Shown here one piece after another: positions 1 through 8,672 of a stretch of DNA of 64,000 bases; position 1 is the first letter of the stretch; the number at the start of each line of letters is the position of its first letter. The translations under genes were made by a program, and so were the position numbers. The notes beneath the pieces were generated by a model. It saw nothing but the letters and a program-made list of their open reading frames with translations, did no database searches and was not told where the DNA came from. The stretch is from assembly GCF_000622085.1 (NCBI RefSeq), contig NZ_JHWL01000012.1, forward strand, positions 1-64,000, given 5' to 3'. This DNA is from Butyrivibrio proteoclasticus P6B7. GTDB taxonomy: Bacteria; Bacillota; Clostridia; Lachnospirales; Lachnospiraceae.

Positions 1-95
1 ACGTCTGTTGTAAGCTGATCAAGATCAGTTGCGCCAGCTGAAAGTGTTGAAAGGTATCCCTCAACTTCGCTGACATTCATACCCTTTTGTGCCAT
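1..95 (-). CDS. Unrecognised protein, N-terminal fragment
   Basis: The first 31 codons of a minus-strand gene lie at the left edge; the rest is outside the window. The start ATG (95-93) follows a GGAGG ribosome site (108-104) by 8 bases, so the start is well supported. The visible peptide starts MAQKGMNVSEVEGYL and is short, polar and rich in Ser and Thr, with no signal peptide or membrane segment. I do not recognise the family. The small polar N terminus is loosely reminiscent of WXG100-like or type VII-associated proteins, but nothing diagnostic is visible. It is preceded by an unusually long structured leader (95-413), which suggests post-transcriptional control. Confidence 0.6.
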   Translation of the reverse strand, partial: MAQKGMNVSEVEGYLSTLSAGATDLDQLTTD

Positions 96-413
96 ATTTT
101 TTTCCTCCGTTTAAAAAATATTATTGATCTGGTTCTTTTACCAGAATCTAATCTATGATAAAGACTGATACAGTCCGTATCACGCAGTAGCCATGCGTTG
201 ATGCGCAAAGCACCCCTCTAAAATGAACGCTACATCTTATATACAGATGAGCCTCCAAAAATGTTGCACATGGTTTCAAAAAAAATAAAATAAAATTTCC
301 AAGTGCGTCAAAAAATAAGCTCTTCGTACCGAAGCGCCAATGCCAACCCTCATAAGAAAAATCGATAACCGAACGGTCATCTTAGATTAAGGCCTAAGGC
401 CCCCACTCCCCTA
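96..413 (-). promoter_or_regulatory. Long structured 5' leader RNA, minus strand
   Basis: This is non-coding sequence between a putative promoter (421-448) and the gene starting at 95. Read on the minus strand it holds a series of hairpins: TCTTAG/CTAAGA arms (411-416 with 380-385) enclosing a GGCC-rich palindrome at 391-401; a 7-pair stem with one G-T pair and a 4-base loop (364-381); CTTCG/CGAAG (322-334); ACGCA/TGCGT (182-198); GATAC/GTATC (167-181); and CTGGT/ACCAG with a bulged extension (126-148). The last stem sits just upstream of the ribosome site and is followed by a T-rich run on the transcript, so it could act as an attenuator. I cannot match it to a named riboswitch. It may be a cis-regulatory leader or a separate small RNA. 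Confidence 0.5.
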
Positions 414-420
414 AGACTTT

Positions 421-448
421 ATTTTATCCTTATCCTCCAAATTGTAAA
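421..448 (-). promoter_or_regulatory. Putative sigma-A promoter for the structured leader
   Basis: On the minus strand, TTTACA (448-443) is separated by 16 bases from TAAAAT (426-421). This puts transcription start near 413, just before the first leader hairpin. The surroundings are AT-rich. The match is reasonable but not perfect. Confidence 0.45.
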
Positions 449-634
449 TAGTTTATTTACGTTTTTTAAGAATTCTACATTTTGTCCAAAAAAGTTGTAG
501 CAGATTTATTCAAATATCATAAAAGACTATTTCTCAAATATCTTCGAATTATCCGTCAATTACGGTATTTGTCACAAAATAAAAACACGAAAGAACCTAA
601 TAGCAGATTCTTTCGTGTTCCACAAATTCTTTAA
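449..634. other. AT-rich intergenic sequence
   Basis: Apart from the tex terminator at 584-619 I see nothing coding here: both strands carry frequent stops and no ribosome site with an open frame. It separates the tex terminator from the leader promoter. Confidence 0.5.
584..619 (-). terminator. Terminator of tex
   Basis: AACACGAAAGAA (584-595) and TTCTTTCGTGTT (608-619) form a perfect 12-pair stem with a 12-base loop. On the minus strand the stem is followed by a T-rich run, 16 bases beyond the tex stop codon. Confidence 0.9.
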
Positions 635-3316
635 TTAATCGTTAGCATTTCCCTTAAATATTACGATGCCTTTTTTCTTAAACTTCTTAACCGGCTCTGA
701 AGCTGGTTTCTTAACTGGCGTCTCACTTGAGGCACTTGCAGGCTTCTTCGCAGCTGTAGTTCCCTCAGTCTTCTTAGCTGCAGGCTTCTTGGTAACTCCT
801 GCTGCCTTAGCAACCTGATCAACAACTGATGTCTTCTTAGGAGCTGCCTTAGTCTTACCTGCATCAGGATTAGCCTTTGGAGCAGGTCTCTGAGCTGCTC
901 TCTGGGCAGCCTCAGCTGCAACCTTAGCTGGATCCTCAATCTTCATGGTAAGGGCAATTCTCTTTTTATCAAGCTCTACATCAAGAACCTGAACATCTAC
1001 GATATCACCAACGCTGACAGCCTCAAGAGGATGCTTGATGAACTTATCAGTGATATGAGAGATGTGAACCAGACCATCCTGGTGAACACCTATATCAACG
1101 AAGCAACCAAAGTCGATAACGTTTCTGACTGTTCCCTTAAGAACCATACCAGGCTTAAGGTCCTTCATATCAAGGACGTCGCTTCTAAGGATAGGAGCTG
1201 GCATGTTCTCACGAGGGTCTCTTGATGGTTTCTCAAGCTCTGAGAGGATATCTGTAAGTGTGATTTCACCGATACCAAGCTCTTCTGACAATTTCTTTTT
1301 ATCAGTCTCTGAAACCTTCTTGGAAAGAGATCCTGTAACGCCTGTAGTAGCGCTTGTCTCTGTAGCCTTATTATCTGTATTCTTCTTAGCGCTATCGCTT
1401 GCGCCATCATCCACAACTGCAAGATTGCTTCCTGCAAGAGCTGCTGCAAGGGCTGCTCCCATGGCTGTGCTGGTATTTCTGATAACTACCTGCTTAGGCT
1501 TCTTCTGTGGGCGAGGCTTCTCTTCCTTCTTGGCAGCTGGCTTTTCAAGAGCTGCCTTAGCTGCGTTCTTCTGAGCTGCGCGAACATCATCAAAGGTGAT
1601 GCCGAGCTTATCCATGAGCTTAAGTGTTGCCTCGTAGGACTCTGGGTGAACACTGGTTGCATCCAGAGGATTCTCACCATCTGCGATTCTAAGGAAGCCT
1701 GCGCACTGCTCGTAAGCCTTTGGTCCAAGCTTAGGAACGTTGAGAAGCTCTTCTCTTGATTTGAACTTACCGTTCTCTTCTCTATAATCAACGATATTCT
1801 TAGCAATTACCTTACTGATACCAGAAATGTACTGAAGAAGTGGAGCTGATGCAGTGTTAAGGTCTACACCAACCTTGTTAACGCAGTCTTCAACAACACC
1901 CTCAAGGGTTTCGCCCAGCTTCTTCTGGTTCATGTCGTGCTGGTACTGGCCAACACCGATTGACTTAGGGTCAATCTTAACAAGCTCTGCAAGAGGATCC
2001 TGAAGTCTTCTGGCAATAGAAGCAGCACTTCTCTGTCCTACGTCAAACTGTGGGAACTCCTCTGTAGCAAGCTTACTTGCTGAATAAACAGAAGCACCAG
2101 CTTCGTTAACGATGACATACTGAACTGGACTGTCCAGCTCTTTTATCAGTTCTACAATTACCTGCTCTGACTCTCTTGAAGCAGTTCCGTTACCAACTGA
2201 AATAAGATCTACGTTGTATTTATCAATGAGCTTCTTAAGCTCTGCCTTAGATTCCTCTACCTTGTTCTGAGGTGCTGTAGGATATATGACCTTGGTATCA
2301 AGGACCTTACCTGTAGCATCTACGATGGCAAGCTTACAGCCTGTTCTGAAGGCTGGGTCCCAACCAAGAACTGTCTTGCCTGCAATAGGTGGTGCCATAA
2401 GGAGCTGAGTTAAGTTCTTACCAAATACTGTGATAGCGCCGTCCTCAGCCTTCTCTGTAAGCTCGTTGCGGATATCTCTTTCGATAGCAGGAGCGATAAG
2501 TCTTTCGTAGGCATCCTGGTTGATCTCTTCGATAACTGGTGTAGTAATTGGGTTATCCTTAGTGATCATCTTCTTGTTAAGGTACTGAAGAATCTGCTCT
2601 TCTGGAGCCTCGATTTTAACCACAAGGAATTTCTCCGCTTCACCTCTGTTAAGTGCCAGAACTCTGTGTCCAAGCACCTTTCCAACTGGCTCCTGATAGT
2701 CGTAGTACATCTCGTATACGCTCTGAGCCTTCTCGTCCTTAGCCTTACTTGTGAGAAGTCCCTGTTCCATTGTGGCTTCTCTAATATATGTACGGAAGTC
2801 AGCATTATCAGACACTTCTTCGGCGATGATATCCATAGCGCCCTGAAGAGCCTCTGCTGCGTCGCTTACTCCCTTTTCTTCATCAACAAAAGCTGCTGCT
2901 TCTTCTACTAAAGGCTTAGTAGTCTCCTGGGCACGAAGGATATCAGCCAGTCCCTCAAGGCCCTTCTCTCTGGCAATGCTGGCTCTAGTCTTTCTCTTAG
3001 GTCTATATGGAAGATAAAGATCCTCGATGGCAACCATGGTCTCAGCAGCAACGATCTTAGCTCTGAGCTCATCGGTCATCTTGCCCTGCTCCTCGATGGA
3101 AGCAAGAACCTGCTCTCTTCTTTCTTCAAGACCGCGAAGGTATTTAAGTCTCTCATCAAGGTTACGGAGCTGCTCATCGTTAAGTGATCCGGTAACCTCT
3201 TTACGATATCGGGAAATGAAAGGAATGGTGTTGCCTTCGTCAATCAGCTTGATTGCGGCCTCGACCTGCCATTTCTCAACCTTAAGTTCCTCTTTGATCT
3301 TCAATACAATATCCAT
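635..3316 (-). CDS. tex: Tex-family S1 RNA-binding protein
   Basis: Tex is a conserved cytoplasmic nucleic-acid-binding protein linked to transcription and RNA metabolism. The order fits the family: N-terminal helical Tex region, YqgF/RNase H-like fold around residues 314-450, helix-hairpin-helix repeats about 487-545, and an S1 domain about 717-792 (GMVLKGTVRNVIDFGCFVDI). At 893 residues it is longer than the usual 720-780. The excess is an Ala/Lys/Ser/Thr-rich insertion between the helix-hairpin-helix region and S1 (about 575-675) and a Lys/Ala/Pro-rich tail of about 100 residues. ATG at 3316 was chosen over an upstream in-frame ATG at 3370 because GGAGAG lies just ahead of it and homologues begin at the MDIVLKI region. 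It is probably transcribed alone. Confidence 0.95.
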   Translation of the reverse strand: MDIVLKIKEELKVEKWQVEAAIKLIDEGNTIPFISRYRKEVTGSLNDEQLRNLDERLKYLRGLEERREQVLASIEEQGKMTDELRAKIVAAETMVAIEDLYLPYRPKRKTRASIAREKGLEGLADILRAQETTKPLVEEAAAFVDEEKGVSDAAEALQGAMDIIAEEVSDNADFRTYIREATMEQGLLTSKAKDEKAQSVYEMYYDYQEPVGKVLGHRVLALNRGEAEKFLVVKIEAPEEQILQYLNKKMITKDNPITTPVIEEINQDAYERLIAPAIERDIRNELTEKAEDGAITVFGKNLTQLLMAPPIAGKTVLGWDPAFRTGCKLAIVDATGKVLDTKVIYPTAPQNKVEESKAELKKLIDKYNVDLISVGNGTASRESEQVIVELIKELDSPVQYVIVNEAGASVYSASKLATEEFPQFDVGQRSAASIARRLQDPLAELVKIDPKSIGVGQYQHDMNQKKLGETLEGVVEDCVNKVGVDLNTASAPLLQYISGISKVIAKNIVDYREENGKFKSREELLNVPKLGPKAYEQCAGFLRIADGENPLDATSVHPESYEATLKLMDKLGITFDDVRAAQKNAAKAALEKPAAKKEEKPRPQKKPKQVVIRNTSTAMGAALAAALAGSNLAVVDDGASDSAKKNTDNKATETSATTGVTGSLSKKVSETDKKKLSEELGIGEITLTDILSELEKPSRDPRENMPAPILRSDVLDMKDLKPGMVLKGTVRNVIDFGCFVDIGVHQDGLVHISHITDKFIKHPLEAVSVGDIVDVQVLDVELDKKRIALTMKIEDPAKVAAEAAQRAAQRPAPKANPDAGKTKAAPKKTSVVDQVAKAAGVTKKPAAKKTEGTTAAKKPASASSETPVKKPASEPVKKFKKKGIVIFKGNAND

Positions 3317-3375
3317 ACAATCTCTCCTGCAAAAACGAATATAAACGTAAATGAATGCTGTATTTCTCATAAATC

Positions 3376-3452
3376 CCGTAAGAATTTACGGTGAAATTTT
3401 TATAAACAGCACCAACGTCACTATTATACCAATGAAACGGCAGGTGTTTCAA
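3376..3452 (-). promoter_or_regulatory. tex promoter and short leader
   Basis: On the minus strand TTGAAA (3452-3447), an 18-base spacer and a perfect TATAAT (3428-3423) form a good sigma-A promoter. The leader of about 100 bases carries a small hairpin, CCGTAA with TTACGG around a 4-base loop (3376-3391). Confidence 0.6.
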
Positions 3453-3474
3453 GCATTTCAAACTGGCGTAAACA

Positions 3475-3503
3475 TTGTAAAATGTGGGATTATATTGTAG
3501 AAT
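3475..3503 (+). promoter_or_regulatory. Promoter for the 3.5-7.2 kb operon
   Basis: TTGTAA (3475-3480), a 17-base spacer and TAGAAT (3498-3503) lie 35 bases before the first gene of the plus-strand operon, back to back with the tex promoter. Confidence 0.5.
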
Positions 3504-3538
3504 TTACTATAAGAAAGTATGTTTGAAAGGCTTATTTG

Positions 3539-3922
3539 ATGGACTACAACAATTACAACTACAACATTTCGCACAATGAGTTGGATCCACATGTGAAGAT
3601 GGCGCAGACAGCCCTGACCTTGGGGCTTATCTCCATTCCGCTATGTCTTTTTCCATATGTTGGTATCCCAATGGCCGGCGTGGCAATCCTTCTAGCCATC
3701 CTTTCCAAGGGCAACTATCAGAAGCTCCTGCCCCAGGCCAAGAAAAGTGTTTTTTATTCAATCGTAGGAATCGTGCTTGGATACGCACTTATCGCTCACT
3801 CCTTTGTGACGGTATTTACTAATCCGGAAGCAAGAGATTACCTCAATCAGACCTATGAGAGAATGTATGGTATTAGCTTTGATGATGCGTTAAAAGAGCT
3901 TGGAGTTCCAACGGATTATTAA
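3539..3922 (+). CDS. Small two-segment membrane protein (DUF4190-like)
   Basis: 127 residues. The N terminus is Asn/Tyr-rich (MDYNNYNYNISHNE), followed by two hydrophobic segments at about 24-55 and 70-92 joined by a short basic loop, then a soluble C terminus. The layout resembles the DUF4190-type membrane domain common in Firmicutes, but I see no catalytic motif. ATG at 3539 is preferred to the TTG three bases upstream because GAAAGG (3525-3530) is correctly spaced. It is first of four closely spaced plus-strand genes, 20 bases before the metalloprotease-like gene. Function unknown. Confidence 0.75.
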   Translation: MDYNNYNYNISHNELDPHVKMAQTALTLGLISIPLCLFPYVGIPMAGVAILLAILSKGNYQKLLPQAKKSVFYSIVGIVLGYALIAHSFVTVFTNPEARDYLNQTYERMYGISFDDALKELGVPTDY

Positions 3923-3942
3923 CGCATAGGAAGAAGGTGCCT

Positions 3943-4446
3943 ATGAGTATGATCGGTGCAATAGGAAGTTACGGTGCATATGCCGCATATTCAGCTATTA
4001 GCATGCCTGCTTCAGGAGTAGATGGACAATCCAAGGCCATCCTCAATCCAAATGAATCAACCACAAAGGCTCCGGGGAGAACCTCTTCTCCTGCAGAGTG
4101 TGAAACATGTAGGAACCGTAAGTACCAAGACGGTTCTGATGAAATGGTTTCTTTTAAAAGTGCGCAGCACATCAGTCCTCAGGCCGCAGCAGCAAGGGTC
4201 AGAGGTCATGAAGCTGAGCACGTAAGTAATGCTTATAAGACAGCGGCTCAGAAGAACGGCAAAGTTCTTCAGGCATCTGTTTCTATAAAGACGGCGGTGT
4301 GCCCTGAGTGTGGCCGCACCTATGTCAGCGGTGGGGAGACCGCAACCAAGATCAAATATTCTAATGAAGACAATCCTTATCAGCAGGCAAGAAAGTCCAG
4401 CGACAGACAGGCATTAGTTGGGGCTAATATTGACCTTGCCGGATAA
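3943..4446 (+). CDS. Putative SprA-related zinc metalloprotease-like protein
   Basis: 167 residues. The diagnostic element is HEAEH at residues 89-93 (RGHEAEHVSNAY), an HExxH zinc-peptidase signature. It is flanked by two CxxC pairs (C53/C56 in CETCRNRK and C120/C123 in CPECGRTY), which could hold a second metal or form disulfides. This Cys plus HExxH arrangement matches the small SprA-related family of putative metalloproteases in Firmicutes, whose substrates are not known to me. The N-terminal 40 residues are Ala/Ser/Gly-rich and could be a weak membrane or export region, not a clear signal peptide. ATG at 3943 is favoured over GTG at 3937 by its AAGAAGG ribosome site. Second gene of the operon. 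Confidence 0.8.
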   Translation: MSMIGAIGSYGAYAAYSAISMPASGVDGQSKAILNPNESTTKAPGRTSSPAECETCRNRKYQDGSDEMVSFKSAQHISPQAAAARVRGHEAEHVSNAYKTAAQKNGKVLQASVSIKTAVCPECGRTYVSGGETATKIKYSNEDNPYQQARKSSDRQALVGANIDLAG

Positions 4447-4461
4447 GGCAAGGGAGTTTTA

Positions 4462-5256
4462 ATGACCAAATTTAAATCAGCAAAAGAGCTTAAATCCATC
4501 GCCAAAGAAGTTAGCATCGGTAAGTACGGTACCCTCATAGGTGCCGATCTTCTTATCCTCGCAATTACCTTTGGCGTTTCTTTATTTACAGGTGTTTCCA
4601 ATGTATCCAGTATCGCCTTTTACATTTTCGGGCTGCTTCTTTCCTTTGCAGCATCAGTATTCCTTGGCATTCTTATGTCAGGTAAGGCGTACCTTTACAT
4701 GAACCTCTTGTATTCACAGACTGTTTCCGTTTCTGATATATTCTTTGGCTTCAAACAGCAGCCAGTAAGCGCCATGAAGATTCAGGCATTTATCAGCGGA
4801 ATCACAATGATCGCAGGAATTCCTGTTTCCTACTTCACGCTTCAGTTCTACACCAATCCTACAATTGATGTTTATATGTACGTTATCATCGGTCTTATTG
4901 TACAGATCATTGTTTCTGTCTACATGGACCTTACATATTCCATGTCTTTCTTCCTGCTTCAGGATTTCCCTGAAAGATCAGCAGCTCAGATCCTTGCCAC
5001 AAGCCGCAGGATCATGAAAGGCAACAGGCTCCGCCTCTTTTACCTTAAGGTGACCTTTATTCCACTGTACATTCTGTGCTTTATAGCATTTATTATTCCT
5101 ATTCTTTGGGCAACTGTTTATCAGTATGCTTCAACCTGCGCATTCTACCAGGATCTCATTGCTGGTATTAGCGCTAATTCAGCAAGGAAAAATGCTCCTG
5201 AGGTAGTTGATACCAAGATCACAGAAGAAAAGGACGGTGACTATGGACTTAATTGA
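4462..5256 (+). CDS. DUF975-like integral membrane protein
   Basis: 264 residues with about five hydrophobic stretches (roughly 20-45, 50-82, 105-130, 135-167 and 193-223), a basic N terminus and a charged C-terminal tail. Overall it resembles the DUF975 family of uncharacterised Firmicute membrane proteins. No transport or catalytic motif is visible. AGGGAG precedes the ATG at 4462. The gene starts 15 bases after the metalloprotease-like gene, and its 3' end overlaps the start of the GH2 gene by 14 bases, which indicates co-transcription and probably coupled translation. Confidence 0.75.
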   Translation: MTKFKSAKELKSIAKEVSIGKYGTLIGADLLILAITFGVSLFTGVSNVSSIAFYIFGLLLSFAASVFLGILMSGKAYLYMNLLYSQTVSVSDIFFGFKQQPVSAMKIQAFISGITMIAGIPVSYFTLQFYTNPTIDVYMYVIIGLIVQIIVSVYMDLTYSMSFFLLQDFPERSAAQILATSRRIMKGNRLRLFYLKVTFIPLYILCFIAFIIPILWATVYQYASTCAFYQDLIAGISANSARKNAPEVVDTKITEEKDGDYGLN

Positions 5257-7174
5257 TGCAATCCGTGCAATAGACAAACCGCACGTTGACGATGTGCTCA
5301 ACAGGCTCTATACTCCCTGGGGCGAGAACCTCGACCCAGACAACGTTCTAAAGGAATATCCCCGTCCCCAGTTTGTCAGGGACAGCTATATCAACCTAAA
5401 TGGATATTGGGAATACGCCTTCTGTACTGAATCCGGCGACGAATCAGACCTTACTATCCCTAAAGATATGGAAGGCATTATCCTGGTGCCATTTTCACCA
5501 GAGGCCATGTTGTCAGGCGTGGAGAGACGCCTTAATCCAGAGTCCTACCTGTGGTATCAAAAGAAATTACCAGATCTTACAAGGAAGAACCAGGCTTCAA
5601 GGTTCCTGCTTCACTTCGGTGCGGTAGACCAGTTCGCCGATGTATTTATCAACAATACTCTCATCGGATCTCACAGTGGCGGCTACCTTCCATTTACCGT
5701 AGATATTACAGATTATCTTAAGTTTGGCGACGACAATCTTTTGGCAAAAGACAATACTCTTAACCTGAGAGTTAAGGACACCAGCGACTCCTCTTATCAC
5801 AGCAGAGGCAAGCAGACTCTTAAGCGAGGCGGCATGTACTACACCTGTCAGAGCGGTATCTGGCAGACTGTCTGGATTGAAGAGGTTCCTGAAACTTATA
5901 TCAGAGAGCTGTTCATTCGTCCTGAGAACGACCTTAAGACTGTATCCATAGAGATTTCCACTAACCGTCCAACCCAGGTAAGCGTTAAGATTCCTGGTCT
6001 TGAACAGGTTAAGTCTGCATCATCTGCTTCCGAGCAGTCACAGTACAATAACGACTTCGAATATTCATCGGACACCTGCCCTTGTGTTGGCATTGACCAT
6101 TCAGAGGTTAGTCCGACATATTATCATTTCACCTTTGAGATCACAGATCCACACCTTTGGTCTCCTGAGGATCCATATCTATATCCTCTCCAGATCACAG
6201 CTGCAGAGGATCAGGTCAAGTCCTACTTCGCCGTAAGATCCTACACCGTAGAAAAAGATCCAAAGGGCTTTATGAGGTTCTGTCTCAACCACAAGCCTTA
6301 CTTCCTTATGGGAGTTCTGGACCAGGGCTACTGGCCAGATGGCTTATACACTGCACCTTCAGATGAAGCTCTGATCTTTGACATCAAAGAAATGAAGAGA
6401 CTTCACTTTAACATGCTTAGAAAGCACATCAAGGTTGAGTCCGCTCGCTGGTACTACCACTGCGACCGCCTTGGCATGATCGTATGGCAGGATATGGTTT
6501 CCGGCGGATCATCCTATGCTAAGCCTATGGTTTCCTATCTTCCAACGCTGTTCCCTAAGGTATTTGGTCGTATGAGCGATGGTCCAGCCTACTACAAGAC
6601 CTTCTCAAGAGGCTCTGCCGAAGGTCGAAGCGAGTGGATCAACGAGATGAAGTCCACAATCCGCTACCTGTACAACGTTCCAAGCATTGCTACCTGGGTT
6701 CTTTTCAACGAGGGCTGGGGACAGTTCAATGCAGCGGGAGCTACGATTATTGCAAGGGAGATGGATGATTCCAGACCTATCGATCAGGCCAGTGGCTGGT
6801 TTGATGAGGGCAGTGGCAATTTCCGCAGTGTCCACAACTACTTCCGCCCACTTACTGTAGAGGTTGAAGAGAAAAGAGCTTTCGTCATATCCGAATACGG
6901 TGGATTCACCCACCACATTGAAGGACACAGTAGCGTTGATCGTGTTTTTGGTTACAAGAAGTACAACACCATCGAAGAACTTGGTGTGGCATACTACAAC
7001 CTTATGAACGGAACACTTAAGCCTCTTATTCCAAGGGGCCTTTCCGGAGCTGTTTACACACAGCTAAGTGACGTTGAGGAAGAGGTAAATGGTCTTATGA
7101 CCTACGACAGACGAATTACCAAGATCAATCCTGATCTGGATCCTAACATGACAGCAAGAATTAACGAATACTAA
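5243..7174 (+). CDS. Glycoside hydrolase family 2 enzyme, compact
   Basis: 643 residues. It has the GH2 order: N-terminal sugar-binding jelly roll (from about 45, YINLNGYWEYAF), an immunoglobulin-like domain, and a C-terminal TIM barrel. The acid/base Glu is E490 in FNEGWGQF and the nucleophile Glu is E551 in ISEYGGFTHH, so the active site looks intact. GH2 members act on beta-galactosides, beta-glucuronides or beta-mannosides; the substrate cannot be read here. There is no signal peptide, so it should be cytoplasmic. The start is ATG 5243 inside the end of the preceding gene, with AGGACGG upstream. It is the last gene of the operon. Confidence 0.88.
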   Translation: MDLIDAIRAIDKPHVDDVLNRLYTPWGENLDPDNVLKEYPRPQFVRDSYINLNGYWEYAFCTESGDESDLTIPKDMEGIILVPFSPEAMLSGVERRLNPESYLWYQKKLPDLTRKNQASRFLLHFGAVDQFADVFINNTLIGSHSGGYLPFTVDITDYLKFGDDNLLAKDNTLNLRVKDTSDSSYHSRGKQTLKRGGMYYTCQSGIWQTVWIEEVPETYIRELFIRPENDLKTVSIEISTNRPTQVSVKIPGLEQVKSASSASEQSQYNNDFEYSSDTCPCVGIDHSEVSPTYYHFTFEITDPHLWSPEDPYLYPLQITAAEDQVKSYFAVRSYTVEKDPKGFMRFCLNHKPYFLMGVLDQGYWPDGLYTAPSDEALIFDIKEMKRLHFNMLRKHIKVESARWYYHCDRLGMIVWQDMVSGGSSYAKPMVSYLPTLFPKVFGRMSDGPAYYKTFSRGSAEGRSEWINEMKSTIRYLYNVPSIATWVLFNEGWGQFNAAGATIIAREMDDSRPIDQASGWFDEGSGNFRSVHNYFRPLTVEVEEKRAFVISEYGGFTHHIEGHSSVDRVFGYKKYNTIEELGVAYYNLMNGTLKPLIPRGLSGAVYTQLSDVEEEVNGLMTYDRRITKINPDLDPNMTARINEY

Positions 7175-7178
7175 AAAT

Positions 7179-7217
7179 AAGCACATCCAGCCATTTAGGT
7201 TAGATGTGCTTTTTATT
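7179..7217 (+). terminator. Terminator of the GH2 operon
   Basis: AAGCACATC (7179-7187) pairs with GATGTGCTT (7203-7211) across a 15-base loop and runs into a T-rich tract, just after the GH2 stop. Confidence 0.88.
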
Positions 7218-7245
7218 ATGTGTTTAATCATTGATATAGCTCTTT

Positions 7246-8616
7246 TTAATAGACTTCCACCTGACCGCTAAAGATCTTCCGCAGCTTGTTACGGACAATG
7301 ATGAAGGCTGGAATAAGAAAGGCGTCTGCAAGGACCCATGCTACCGGGCTCGCAAAGCAGATAGCCACGTAGCCCACCTTTGGTACCAGAAGCACTGCCA
7401 CTGCTGTTCTTCCTATCATCTCCATGATACCTGCAATTACTGCAAACATTGAGAAGCCCATTCCCTGTATCAGGAATCTAACGATATTAACAAGAGCAAG
7501 TGGTACATAGAACATGCTGTTGTAGATAACAAAGAGGTGGGCGTCATCCAGGCACTTAACCTCGCTGGCATCAAGGAACAGCATAGCAAAGTTCCTTCCA
7601 AAGAAGTAAAGAACTATGAAGGCCAGAACTGCATATCCGCATCCAAGCTTAATGGCTGCCACCAGGCCCTGGGACAGGTGATCAAGCTTCTTAGCTCCAA
7701 CATTCTGTCCGCCATAGGTTGCCATGGTGGATCCAAGGGCATCGAATGGAATACAGAAGAACATTCCCACCATACCGCCTGTGGTTACGGCTGTTACCGC
7801 ATCTGGTCCTACGCCGTTGATAGCGGTCTGAAGAATAACACTTCCTATAGCAGTTATGGAATACTGAAGTCCCATAGGAATTCCCATGTTACATAGAATC
7901 GCAAAGTGCCATTTGTCTATCTCCCAGTCTTCCTTGGAGAGCTTCAGGATATCAATCTTCCTGATAATAAATACAAGGCACATGATACCTGCTGCCAGCT
8001 GAGCAATTACTGTTGCAAGGGCTGCTCCCATGATTCCCCATTTGAAAGGAATAATGAAAAGAAGGTCAAGGCCAATATTGATGATAGATGCAATGATAAG
8101 GTATTGCACTGGATGCTTACTGTCACCAAGGGCTCTGATAATACCAGAGAGAAGGTTGTACATGTAAGTTACAGGAATACCAAGGAATATAACGATAATA
8201 TACTGATAAGCGTAGTCCAAAAGTGAATCAGGTGTCTTCATAGCCACCAGGATCTGTCTGCAGAACACACTGACCAGCACTGTCATAACAAGTGCAAAGG
8301 CTGAACACAGCATAATGGCATGTGTTACGAACTTACGCATACTCTTATAGTCCTTAGCTCCAAATCTCTGAGCTACAGGAATAGCAAAACCGTTGCAGAC
8401 TCCCATGCAAAATCCCATGATAAGGAAGTTGATAGCACCTGTTGAACCCATGCCAGAGTATGCCTCTGTTCCGAGGAACCAGGATACTATGGCTTTATCT
8501 ATGATGTTGTAAAGCTGCTGGAACAACATGCCCCAGAACAGTGACAGAGCAAATCTAAAGATAAGCCCCATTGGATTACCAACTGTTAGATCCTTTACTG
8601 CTTCGTTTCTACCCAT
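7246..8616 (-). CDS. MATE-family multidrug/metabolite exporter
   Basis: 456 residues, about 12 membrane segments in two similar halves. The N terminus has the family signature of a polar start leading to NPMGLIFRFALSLFWGMLFQQLYN, close to the NPxx...LFQQLYN(T)D region of MATE proteins. MATE transporters use a Na+ or H+ gradient to expel cationic drugs or metabolites; the substrate here is unknown. The longest frame starts at ATG 8628, but GGTGAG sits just ahead of ATG 8616, which I prefer. It lies behind the carbamate kinase gene and its hairpin terminator, so it may be expressed separately. Confidence 0.9.
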   Translation of the reverse strand: MGRNEAVKDLTVGNPMGLIFRFALSLFWGMLFQQLYNIIDKAIVSWFLGTEAYSGMGSTGAINFLIMGFCMGVCNGFAIPVAQRFGAKDYKSMRKFVTHAIMLCSAFALVMTVLVSVFCRQILVAMKTPDSLLDYAYQYIIVIFLGIPVTYMYNLLSGIIRALGDSKHPVQYLIIASIINIGLDLLFIIPFKWGIMGAALATVIAQLAAGIMCLVFIIRKIDILKLSKEDWEIDKWHFAILCNMGIPMGLQYSITAIGSVILQTAINGVGPDAVTAVTTGGMVGMFFCIPFDALGSTMATYGGQNVGAKKLDHLSQGLVAAIKLGCGYAVLAFIVLYFFGRNFAMLFLDASEVKCLDDAHLFVIYNSMFYVPLALVNIVRFLIQGMGFSMFAVIAGIMEMIGRTAVAVLLVPKVGYVAICFASPVAWVLADAFLIPAFIIVRNKLRKIFSGQVEVY

Positions 8617-8639
8617 TTTTCTCACCATTTACACAAAAT

Positions 8640-8663
8640 AGAAGGCATCTACCGATGCCTTCT
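8640..8663 (-). terminator. Hairpin after carbamate kinase gene
   Basis: AGAAGGCATC and GATGCCTTCT form a perfect 10-pair stem with a 4-base loop. On the minus strand it is followed by ATTTTGTG, a moderate T-run, between arcC and the MATE gene; read-through is possible. Confidence 0.65.
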
Positions 8664-8672
8664 CAAGAGTTA

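Noticed and set aside
1203..1574. Long open frames on the strand opposite tex, and similar ones opposite the ATP synthase, GH2 and galE genes
   Set aside because: They lie wholly inside strongly supported genes, lack ribosome sites and show no family features; they are shadows of codon bias.
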